A stretch of DNA of 5,789 bases, from assembly GCA_031552355.1 (NCBI GenBank), contig JAVBMO010000165.1, positions 1 through 5,789 on the forward strand. Reading direction: 5' to 3'. The stretch comes from JAVBMO01 sp031552355 (lineage in GTDB: Bacteria > Bacteroidota > Bacteroidia > Bacteroidales > P3). The notes beneath the pieces were generated by a model, which had not been told where the DNA came from, searched no databases, and worked only from the letters and a program-made list of their open reading frames with translations. Position numbers and translations under genes: made by a program. Below are positions 1 through 5,148 of this stretch, piece after piece (position 1 is the first letter of the stretch; each line of letters opens with the position of its first letter).

Positions 1-51
1 ATTTTCAGAGCCAAAAAGTCTTTACATAAAATACTAATTGATAAAATCTAA
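1..51 (+). CDS. C-terminal end of a probable ECF-type RNA polymerase sigma factor (partial)
   Basis: Reading from base 1 gives IFRAKKSLHKILIDKI followed by TAA at 49-51. This resembles the end of the region 4 helix-turn-helix of ECF sigma-70 factors, which commonly finish with a V-x-S-R-x-x-R-A-[KR]-x-x-L type helix. Only 16 codons are present, so the family call rests on this short motif and on context: the stop lies 4 bases before the start of a small single-pass membrane protein, which is followed by a secreted Spy-like protein. That order is common for ECF sigma factor loci with a membrane-bound regulator. The sigma factor would direct RNA polymerase to a small regulon, probably including its own operon. 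The remainder lies upstream of the window. The tail could also belong to another regulator with a basic C-terminal helix. Confidence 0.6.
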   Translation: MFRAKKSLHKILIDKI

Positions 52-55
52 TGCC

Positions 56-394
56 ATGAACACAACTTCCAAACCACATCAAGATTTACCTTTTGCAGAC
101 GAGTTTTCTGCATTGAAAGAAAAGGATTGTCCGCAAAAAATTGACATTGCCGACGCCACCATGGACAAAATCTATGAAGAATTAAGAGCCAAGAAACGCC
201 GCCGCTTATCCAATCGGATAATTGCCGCATCGCTGATTGCCGCTTGTTTTGTGGGAGTCATTTTCATTACGTCGAAAGTCCGAGAATCTAATGAAAATGA
301 GATTAATTTTTTCTTGGCCCAGGTTTATTTGCAAGACGATTTACACACAGCCTCTTTCGACGAGGAATTTATTGCTGACATTACTTTTGAATAA
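56..394 (+). CDS. Small single-pass inner-membrane protein, candidate anti-sigma factor
   Basis: This 112-residue protein has no family I recognise. A polar N-terminal part (about residues 1-53) ends in a very basic patch, KKRRR at 46-50. One hydrophobic helix follows (about 54-73), then an acidic 39-residue tail. By the positive-inside rule the N-terminus is cytoplasmic and the tail periplasmic, which is the topology of membrane-bound anti-sigma factors. I chose ATG 56 because it lies just after the upstream stop at 49-51. An in-frame TTG at 38 would add 6 residues and overlap the upstream gene. The position between a probable ECF sigma factor and a secreted Spy-like protein suggests it holds the sigma factor at the membrane, but the cytoplasmic part is shorter than a typical zinc-binding anti-sigma domain and has only one Cys there. 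That role is inferred from topology and context. Confidence 0.8.
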   Translation: MNTTSKPHQDLPFADEFSALKEKDCPQKIDIADATMDKIYEELRAKKRRRLSNRIIAASLIAACFVGVIFITSKVRESNENEINFFLAQVYLQDDLHTASFDEEFIADITFE

Positions 395-409
395 AGATAC
401 CGGTAGCGA

Positions 410-450
410 GCATGTTCGTTAACAATTTTTTAACCTTGAATTCAACATGC
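410..450. repeat. Imperfect inverted repeat between the membrane protein and spy-like genes
   Basis: GCATGTT at 410-416 is the exact reverse complement of AACATGC at 444-450. Inside it, GTTAA (418-422) can pair with TTAAC (430-434). The right arm also overlaps a 10-bp palindrome, TTGAATTCAA (436-445), and GAATTC recurs at 452-457. The internal loop is asymmetric and no T-run follows, so it does not look like a terminator. It may be an operator, an mRNA hairpin in the operon, or chance in AT-rich DNA. Confidence 0.3.
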
Positions 451-475
451 GGAATTCGACAAAAAAATCAATATT

Positions 476-988
476 ATGAAAATTCTAAGCAAAAAAACTC
501 TCCTGATTACGGCTGTCGTAGTACTTTTAGCGGGACAACCTCTTGCAGCCCAAAACAAAGCTCAAAAAGGCAAAAAAGAAAACACTACACAACAATCCAC
601 CACTGCCAAAGAACCTGAGAAAAAACGCAAAGGCGAAATGAATATCGAAAATTTGGTAAGTAATTTAACTGCTGATCAAAAAAAACAATTGCAAGATTTG
701 GCCGAAGCTTACAAAGCAGAGACCAAAAGTGTAAGAGAGGAGTTCCGTACTGCAAAAAAAGAGTTGGAAGCCTTGAAAAAAGATCCAAATGTCAATGCTG
801 ACGCCGTAAACAAAAAAATTGACGAAGTTTCGGCTTTGAAAAATAAATTGGAAAAGGAAAACTTTGCCTATCAGAAAAAGATAGAAAAAGTGTTGACTCC
901 CGACCAATTAAAAGAGCTGAACAGCAAAAAGGAAGCTTTCCGCCAAAAACACCAAGATCAAAAAGGGGAAAAATCTGAGAAAAAATAG
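476..988 (+). CDS. Secreted Spy/CpxP-like (LTXXQ family) periplasmic protein
   Basis: The 170-residue product begins with a classical signal peptide: basic MKILSKK, a hydrophobic core to about residue 20, and probable cleavage after Ala-25. A Lys/Gln/Thr-rich linker follows to about residue 55. The rest is predicted helical and strongly charged, and it contains the LTxxQ motif twice: LTADQ at 64-68 and LTPDQ at 140-144. Paired LTxxQ motifs in a small exported helical protein mark the Spy/CpxP family, which acts in the periplasm as an ATP-independent chaperone (Spy), a two-component repressor (CpxP), or a metal-sensing partner of an anti-sigma factor (CnrX). About one residue in five is lysine (35 of 170). 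Only one His is present, so a His-based metal site is unlikely. It lies 81 bases after the membrane protein gene and is probably in the same operon. A strong terminator follows. Confidence 0.82.
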   Translation: MKILSKKTLLITAVVVLLAGQPLAAQNKAQKGKKENTTQQSTTAKEPEKKRKGEMNIENLVSNLTADQKKQLQDLAEAYKAETKSVREEFRTAKKELEALKKDPNVNADAVNKKIDEVSALKNKLEKENFAYQKKIEKVLTPDQLKELNSKKEAFRQKHQDQKGEKSEKK

Positions 989-1006
989 GGAGCATTTTCA
1001 AGTCTC

Positions 1007-1051
1007 TTAAAAAAGGCTGCTTGGGAAAAATTTCCGGGCAGCCTTTTTTAA
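1007..1051. terminator. Bidirectional Rho-independent terminator between convergent operons
   Basis: A perfect 14-bp inverted repeat, TTAAAAAAGGCTGC (1007-1020) and GCAGCCTTTTTTAA (1038-1051), encloses a 17-base loop that can itself fold (GGAAA/TTTCC). The GC-rich core GGCTGC is flanked by A-runs on the left and T-runs on the right, so the RNA hairpin ends in a U-tract on either strand. It lies 18 bases after the spy-like stop on the + strand and 63 bases after the ppa stop on the - strand, so one element can end both converging transcripts. Confidence 0.9.
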
Positions 1052-1114
1052 ATCTTTGTTGCATAAACCTTTGTCTGTTTTGGATTCGTCTCTTCGTGCT
1101 TTTCAAATTAGATT

Positions 1115-1783
1115 TTACCGACTCAACATATTTTCAATGTCGAATTTGTTTTCGTAATCCTGAATGGCGCGACGAATAATATCTTTGGCCTCATCCACAT
1201 CATATACATGGGTAAGTTCACAACGGCGAAATGTTTGGCCGGGAATATCCTTGTAAGTCATAAAATAATGCTTCAGGCGTTCCAAAACATGTTCGGGGAT
1301 ATCTGCCAAATTTTCGTAGCCGCCGTAAACAGCATCTTTATCCATAACGGCGATCAATTTATCATCGGCCTGATTGTGGTCAATCAACCGAAAGCCGCCA
1401 ATGGGACGGGCTTTTACAATAATATCGCCATGAGGAATCACTTTTTCCGTAAGCACGCAAATATCCACAGGATCACCATCCCCTTGAATGTCTTCACGAC
1501 TGAGGCTTTTTCTTGAAACTTCGGCTACCATTTCACCACTATAGGTTTGCGGAATAAAGCCATAAAGGGCAGGAATTACATTGGAATATTTTTGTGGTCG
1601 GTCAATTCTCAGATAACCGGTTTTTTTATCTACTTCATATTTTACAGTATCGGTGGGAACAATTTCAATAAAGCATGTAACCACCTCAGGCGCTTCTTCG
1701 CCAAAACTGATACCATGCCACGGATGCGACTTGTAGCGCATTCCCATAATTCGTCCCATAATGGGGTCAAAAGAGTGTTGCAT
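1115..1783 (-). CDS. ppa: Inorganic pyrophosphatase, family I (soluble)
   Basis: This cytoplasmic enzyme hydrolyses pyrophosphate to two phosphates with Mg2+, pulling nucleic acid, tRNA-charging and nucleotide-sugar synthesis forward. The family I signature is present as DGDPVD at 102-107 (metal ligands Asp-102, Asp-104, Asp-107). By alignment from memory with the E. coli enzyme, other active-site residues are Glu-40, Lys-48, Glu-50, Arg-62, Tyr-74, Asp-135, Asp-140, Lys-142 and the Tyr-177/Lys-178 pair. At 222 residues it is longer than E. coli PPase (about 175). There is an extra N-terminal stretch and about 18 extra residues between Tyr-74 and Asp-102, as I recall for Bacteroidota and Chlamydia enzymes. 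The position of E. coli Tyr-51 appears to be Ile-70. It starts 12 bases after the cdd stop and has no obvious promoter of its own, so it is probably co-transcribed with cdd. Confidence 0.96.
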   Translation of the reverse strand: MQHSFDPIMGRIMGMRYKSHPWHGISFGEEAPEVVTCFIEIVPTDTVKYEVDKKTGYLRIDRPQKYSNVIPALYGFIPQTYSGEMVAEVSRKSLSREDIQGDGDPVDICVLTEKVIPHGDIIVKARPIGGFRLIDHNQADDKLIAVMDKDAVYGGYENLADIPEHVLERLKHYFMTYKDIPGQTFRRCELTHVYDVDEAKDIIRRAIQDYENKFDIENMLSR

Positions 1784-1795
1784 ATAATTTTAGTT

Positions 1796-2275
1796 TTATT
1801 TTTGTTCTATTTCAAAATGAAAGGGAAGAAGGTTTTCTACGCCTTTCAATACAATAATTTTATCGGTTGATTGCAAAAAAATAATTTCTATCGGATTTTT
1901 TGATAGTTCTTCATATTCATCCATCACTTGACGACAAGCGCCACAGGGTGAAGCTGCTTGTAAATGTCCATCAGGATTGGTTGCAGCAATGGCTATTCTT
2001 TTGATTGGCTGTTGTGGAAAATTTGCCGATGCGCTGAATAATGCAACTCTTTCGGCACACAATCCCGAAGGGAAAGCGCTGTTCTCCTGATTATTTCCAA
2101 TAACAAAATTCCCGTTTCCCAACTCTATGGCACATCCAACCCTGAAATGCGAATAAGGTGCATAGGCATATTTTGAAGCATCAATAGCTTTGTTTATCAA
2201 CAGTTTTTCCTTTTCGGGCAACAAATCTATGGAATTGTATTCTGTGTAATCAAGAGTTATCTGTTTGTTTTGCAT
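1796..2275 (-). CDS. cdd: Cytidine deaminase, zinc-dependent (small homotetrameric type)
   Basis: The enzyme deaminates cytidine and deoxycytidine to uridine and deoxyuridine in pyrimidine salvage. Starting from ATG 2275 it has 159 residues. The substrate-binding region YAPYSHFRVG lies at about 38-47 and NQEN at 62-65. The zinc site is CAE at 73-75 (ligand Cys-73, catalytic Glu-75), followed by PCGAC at 110-114 (ligands Cys-111 and Cys-114). Three Cys ligands and this length fit the tetrameric type, not the longer dimeric E. coli type. An in-frame TTG at 2290 would add five residues, but ATG 2275 is preferred. It is the first gene of a minus-strand pair with ppa and has a good promoter match about 70 bases upstream. 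Salvage by Cdd and pyrophosphate removal by Ppa are both nucleotide housekeeping, but I know of no direct functional link. Confidence 0.96.
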   Translation of the reverse strand: MQNKQITLDYTEYNSIDLLPEKEKLLINKAIDASKYAYAPYSHFRVGCAIELGNGNFVIGNNQENSAFPSGLCAERVALFSASANFPQQPIKRIAIAATNPDGHLQAASPCGACRQVMDEYEELSKNPIEIIFLQSTDKIIVLKGVENLLPFHFEIEQK

Positions 2276-2337
2276 AGTGGTTTGTTTCAAAAAAGGACAT
2301 CGAATCAGTAAAATTATTTTTTACCGCAAAGAACAAG

Positions 2338-2345
2338 TATCTTTG
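2338..2345 (+). promoter_or_regulatory. Probable -7 promoter element for the dus gene
   Basis: TATCTTTG matches the Bacteroidota -7 consensus TAnnTTTG exactly. Transcription would start near 2352, leaving a leader of about 80 bases before ATG 2432. No TTG-like -33 element is visible at the usual distance; the stretch around 2311-2322 is only A/T-rich. The box abuts an oppositely oriented box for cdd. Confidence 0.55.
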
Positions 2346-2375
2346 CAAAAGTATAAATATTCAGGTTTTTTCAAA
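2346..2375 (-). promoter_or_regulatory. Probable promoter of the cdd-ppa operon
   Basis: On the minus strand, TACTTTTG (2353 to 2346) matches the -7 consensus TAnnTTTG. TTTG (2375 to 2372) lies 18 bases upstream, a good fit to the -33 element and its spacing. Transcription would start near 2339, leaving a leader of about 64 bases before the cdd ATG. Having both elements makes this the best promoter in the window. Confidence 0.6.
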
Positions 2376-2401
2376 GCAAATTGCTGAATTTCTTTTGAAA
2401 A
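2368..2401. repeat. 34-base inverted repeat/hairpin in the cdd-dus intergenic region
   Basis: TTTTCAAA (2368-2375) pairs with TTTGAAAA (2394-2401). After a G.T pair (2376/2393) and a C/C mismatch (2377/2392), AAATT (2378-2382) pairs with AATTT (2387-2391) around a GCTG loop (2383-2386). That gives 13 Watson-Crick pairs plus one wobble. It lies in the predicted dus leader, 30 bases before ATG 2432, and its left arm covers the predicted cdd -33 box. It may be an operator for a dimeric regulator or an mRNA hairpin; no U-run follows, so it is not a standard terminator. Confidence 0.5.
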
Positions 2402-2431
2402 TATATCAAAAAATATTCCTTTTTTGTTGAA

Positions 2432-3409
2432 ATGGTAAAAATTGGTGCTATAGAATTATCGGGATTCCCGTTGATACTTTCTCCCATGGAAGAAGTAACC
2501 GACAAGCCTTTTCGTTTAATTTGCAAGGAACATGGCGCCGATATGCTGATTTCCGAATTTATTGCTTCCGACGCCTTGATTCGTGATGTGGAAAAAAGTC
2601 AGAAAAAGATGATTTTTGAAAATCGGGAACGGCCGTTTGGCATACAAATTTTTGGAAACGAAGTAGAACCAATGGTACGGGCAGCACAGATTGCTGAAAA
2701 TGCCAAACCCGATTTTGTGGATATCAATTGGGGGTGCCCTGTAAAGAAAATTGCCGGAAAAGGTTGTGGTTCGGGCATGTTGAAAGACATTCCAAGACTT
2801 TTGGAAATAACCCATGCGGTGGTCAAAGCAGTAAAATTGCCTGTAACAGTAAAAACCCGCCTCGGCTATGATGACCAATCGTTGGTAATTGTAGAATTGG
2901 CCGAAAGGTTGCAGGATATCGGCGTACAGGCCATTAGCATTCATGCCCGCACCAAAAAACAAATGTATCAAGGGCAGGCCGACTGGACTTTGATTGGAAA
3001 AACCAAGGAAAACCCTCGCTTGAAAATTCCCGTTTTCGGAAATGGCGACATTACTTCACCCGAAAAAGCTTTGGGAGCTAAAAACCGTTTTGGTGTCGAT
3101 GGGATTTTAATTGGGCGTGGCGCCATAGGAAACCCTTGGATATTCGCGCAAACAAAAGATTATTTTGAAACAAAATCGTATAAAACTCCTTCTGTAAAAG
3201 AACGTGTGGCTGTTTGCCGGCAGCATCTTCATGCAGCCATTCAGTGGAAAGAAGAAAAAGTAGCCATTTTGGAAATGCGAAAGCATTATGGCAACTATTT
3301 TAAAGCCCTTCCCGATTTCAAACCTTTCCGTATTAAATTGGTAAGTCAAACGGAATTACAGGATTTGGAAGAAACTTTTGGGCAAATTCTGAAATTCTAT
3401 TCCGAATAA
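2432..3409 (+). CDS. dusB: tRNA-dihydrouridine synthase, DusB/NifR3-like
   Basis: This FMN enzyme reduces uridine to 5,6-dihydrouridine in the D-loop of tRNA using NAD(P)H. The 325-residue product has the usual length and order. A TIM-barrel FMN-binding N-terminus begins at LSPMEEVTDKPFR (about 16-28). The catalytic loop INWGCPVKK carries the general-acid Cys-102. FMN contacts are likely at Lys-141 (VKTRLG), His-171 (SIHARTKKQMYQG), GNGDI (203-207) and GRGAIGNPW (228-236). The C-terminal helical tRNA-binding domain follows, with EMRKHYGNYFK at 281-291. The residue before Gly-Cys-Pro is Trp, where E. coli DusB has Met. The DusB assignment within the Dus family is from overall resemblance. The gene reads divergently from cdd and has a TAnnTTTG box about 90 bases upstream. 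No terminator is visible after it. Confidence 0.93.
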   Translation: MVKIGAIELSGFPLILSPMEEVTDKPFRLICKEHGADMLISEFIASDALIRDVEKSQKKMIFENRERPFGIQIFGNEVEPMVRAAQIAENAKPDFVDINWGCPVKKIAGKGCGSGMLKDIPRLLEITHAVVKAVKLPVTVKTRLGYDDQSLVIVELAERLQDIGVQAISIHARTKKQMYQGQADWTLIGKTKENPRLKIPVFGNGDITSPEKALGAKNRFGVDGILIGRGAIGNPWIFAQTKDYFETKSYKTPSVKERVAVCRQHLHAAIQWKEEKVAILEMRKHYGNYFKALPDFKPFRIKLVSQTELQDLEETFGQILKFYSE

Positions 3410-3416
3410 TTCTTTG

Positions 3417-3424
3417 TATATTTG
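3417..3424 (+). promoter_or_regulatory. Possible -7 promoter element for the lipoprotein-CNNM operon
   Basis: TATATTTG matches TAnnTTTG and starts 7 bases after the dus stop. It places a start near 3431 and a leader of about 18 bases before ATG 3449. The box overlaps a perfect 10-bp palindrome, TTTGTACAAA (3421-3430), and TTTGTA occurs twice (3413-3418, 3421-3426). No clear -33 TTG is present at 17-23 bases, so read-through from dus is also possible. Confidence 0.45.
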
Positions 3425-3448
3425 TACAAACAAAATGAACTTTAAAAA

Positions 3449-3778
3449 ATGAAAAAAGCATTATTTCTTTTTCTCATAAGTGCCGGCGTGTGCTTGAATT
3501 TTTCATGTTCAAAAGAGGATGAAAATTTAACCGATACCTATTGGCGATATGCCAAAAACGGGATTCAGGAACAGATCTTTTTTCCTTCGGAAACAAGGTA
3601 CGAATTGAAGAAGGGTACCAATAAAGCAGACGCTGTTGAATTTTATACGGGGAATTACACCCGTTCCGGCCAAACAGTAACTCTTTATTTTTCTGATACT
3701 ATACCAATTACAGGAACCATTTCTGATAAAAAGATGATTTTCAATTACGGGGAAGAAAAAATTTTCATAAAGCAGTAA
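3449..3778 (+). CDS. Small lipoprotein, probably surface-exposed, function unknown
   Basis: The 109-residue product begins with a lipoprotein signal peptide: MKK, a hydrophobic stretch, then NFSC with lipidated Cys-20. The residues after Cys are Ser-Lys-Glu-Asp-Glu. This fits the lipoprotein export signal described in Bacteroidota (Lys followed by two acidic residues just after the Cys), which directs lipoproteins to the outer face of the outer membrane. The mature part, about 90 residues, is rich in alternating polar/hydrophobic and aromatic stretches (for example TYWRY at 30-34 and QTVTLYF at 75-81). This suggests a small all-beta fold of the kind common in short lipocalin-like Bacteroidota lipoproteins, but no family is recognised. 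Its stop is only 3 bases before the next start, so the two genes are almost certainly co-transcribed and may be translationally coupled. Confidence 0.85.
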   Translation: MKKALFLFLISAGVCLNFSCSKEDENLTDTYWRYAKNGIQEQIFFPSETRYELKKGTNKADAVEFYTGNYTRSGQTVTLYFSDTIPITGTISDKKMIFNYGEEKIFIKQ

Positions 3779-3781
3779 CAA

Positions 3782-5050
3782 ATGCTTGAACTGTTTATAA
3801 TATTAGGATTAATTTTGTTGAACGGCATTTTTTCCATGACGGAAATGGCCATGGTTTCTACGCGGAAATCCAAATTGGAATCGCAAGCAGCAAAAGGAAG
3901 CAAAAGCGCCAAACGGACTTTGGCTATTTTGGCAGAACCCAATAAATTTCTTTCCACTATTCAAATCGGAATTACGCTCATAGGTATTCTTACGGGTATT
4001 TTTTCAGGAGAAACCATGCAGAAAGAATTAATCCGGTTTTTACTCGAAATCGGTACCCCTAAAGCTCTTTGTAGTACTCTTTCCACAACCATCATTGTTA
4101 TTATAGTAACCTATTTCACTTTGGTATTGGGCGAATTGGTGCCCAAAAGAATCGGGCTTATACAACCTGAAAAAATTGCTTCAAAAATGACGCCTTTCAT
4201 GTTGTTTTTGAGTAAAATAGCTTTCCCTTTTATTTGGCTTTTGTCTGTTTCTACAGAGTTTTTAGTAAAAATATTGCACCTGAATCCTTCCAAATCCAAG
4301 GTTACCGAAGAAGAAATAAAAGCCATGATAAACGAAAGTACAGAGCAAGGTGAAATTGAACCGGGTGAACAGGAAATCATTGAACGCGTTTTTCATCTGA
4401 ACGACCGCACGGTATCGTCCATTATGACTCACTATAGCGATTTACGCTGGCTGGAGATAAAAATGACGATAAACGAAGCAAAAATCTTTGCACTGAAACA
4501 TCCGTATTCCATTTATCCACTTTGCGAAAACGATATAGACCATGTAAAAGGAATTGTTCGTGTAAAAGATTTGTTTTCTGTTCAAGATAACAAAAGGCTC
4601 GAAGATATATGCCTTTCCACTTTGTTTGTCCCTGAAAACAACACTATTTTTCAGGTAATGAAAACTTTTAAAGACTCCGGTATTCACAATTGTTTTGTGG
4701 TGGATGAATATGGAAGTATTCAGGGATTGGTTACCAGAAAAGATATTTTTGAGTCCATTGTGGGTGACATGCCCGAAAATGATGAAAAAAGCCAATTAAT
4801 AACCCCCCGTCCGGATGGAAGCTATTGGATCGATGGCCAAATTCATTTTTACGATTTTCTTGACTATTTCGACTTTACTGCCAATTGGGAAGAAGAAATA
4901 GAAAAATTCGATACTTTGGCGGGTTTCGCCATTTCCAAATTAGGCCGCATCCCCCATGTTGGCGACCGTTTTTCTTGGGAAAAATTCACTTTCGAAATTG
5001 CCGATATGGACAAACAACGGGTTGATAAGATTTTGGTGACAGTGAAATAA
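3782..5050 (+). CDS. CNNM (DUF21)/CBS/CorC-HlyC domain membrane protein, probable Mg2+ or ion transporter
   Basis: The 422-residue protein has the standard domain order of the 'hemolysin family' or CorC/CNNM transporters. The CNNM membrane domain (about 1-165) has hydrophobic helices near 1-18, 57-75, 102-120 and 136-158. Conserved stretches in it are LLNGIFSMTEMAM (12-24), TIQIGITLIGILTG (59-72) and LGELVPKR (116-123). A linker with TEEEIKAMI follows, then a CBS pair (about 205-328), the second with CFVVDEYGSIQGLVTRKDI (304-322). The C-terminal CorC_HlyC domain (about 335-422) contains TLAGFAISKLGRIP. Characterised relatives move or regulate Mg2+, with ATP sensed by the CBS pair; the hemolysin name is historical. 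GldE of gliding motility shares this architecture but is normally next to gldD, which is not seen here. The partner directly upstream is the small lipoprotein. No terminator is evident downstream. Confidence 0.93.
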   Translation: MLELFIILGLILLNGIFSMTEMAMVSTRKSKLESQAAKGSKSAKRTLAILAEPNKFLSTIQIGITLIGILTGIFSGETMQKELIRFLLEIGTPKALCSTLSTTIIVIIVTYFTLVLGELVPKRIGLIQPEKIASKMTPFMLFLSKIAFPFIWLLSVSTEFLVKILHLNPSKSKVTEEEIKAMINESTEQGEIEPGEQEIIERVFHLNDRTVSSIMTHYSDLRWLEIKMTINEAKIFALKHPYSIYPLCENDIDHVKGIVRVKDLFSVQDNKRLEDICLSTLFVPENNTIFQVMKTFKDSGIHNCFVVDEYGSIQGLVTRKDIFESIVGDMPENDEKSQLITPRPDGSYWIDGQIHFYDFLDYFDFTANWEEEIEKFDTLAGFAISKLGRIPHVGDRFSWEKFTFEIADMDKQRVDKILVTVK

Positions 5051-5099
5051 ATTTGTTTTAGATGTCATTTTAAGAAAGGAATGTTTGAAAATATTCCCG

Positions 5100-5107
5100 T
5101 ATTTTTG
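5100..5107 (+). promoter_or_regulatory. Possible -7 promoter element for the AAA+ regulator gene
   Basis: TATTTTTG matches TAnnTTTG, placing a start near 5114 and a leader of about 35 bases. A TTTG at 5084-5087 is only 12 bases upstream, shorter than the usual spacing, so the -33 match is poor. The 98-base gap between the CNNM gene and this gene holds nothing else I can support. Confidence 0.4.
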
Positions 5108-5148
5108 CAAGAGAACTACAATAACTTCTTTTTGACAAGGAAAAACTT

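Noticed and set aside
313..334. TTGGC...TTGC stretch as a sigma-54 -24/-12 promoter
   Set aside because: The GG to GC spacing is 13 bases, not 10, and the site lies inside the coding region of the membrane protein.
431..438. TAACCTTG as a -7 box for the spy-like gene
   Set aside because: One mismatch to TAnnTTTG and no -33 element; read-through from the upstream genes explains expression as well.
412..618. Open frame of 68 codons overlapping the start of the spy-like gene
   Set aside because: Its composition looks random and it overlaps the clear signal peptide of the spy-like protein in another frame.
678..685. Run of eight A's in the spy-like gene as a possible programmed frameshift site
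   Set aside because: The reading frame continues intact through a family-typical protein on both sides, and A-runs are common in this Lys-rich, AT-rich gene.
792..1106. Minus-strand frame running through the terminator into the spy-like gene
   Set aside because: It crosses the strong bidirectional hairpin at 1007-1051 and lies antisense to a supported gene; it is Phe-rich because of the Lys codons on the other strand.
2729..2740. Trp before the catalytic Gly-Cys-Pro of the dihydrouridine synthase (INWGCP, not INMGCP) as an active-site anomaly
   Set aside because: As I recall, aromatic residues at this position are common in Bacteroidota Dus enzymes, and all other key residues are present.
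2516..2971. Long minus-strand open frame (151 codons) opposite the dus gene
   Set aside because: It is antisense to a well-supported enzyme gene, its product is rich in Phe, Tyr and His as is typical of a shadow frame, and it has no promoter or recognisable domain.
3782..5050. Identification of the CNNM protein as GldE of the gliding machinery
   Set aside because: The domain order fits, but GldE genes are typically next to gldD and no such gene follows; the upstream lipoprotein does not resemble GldD.
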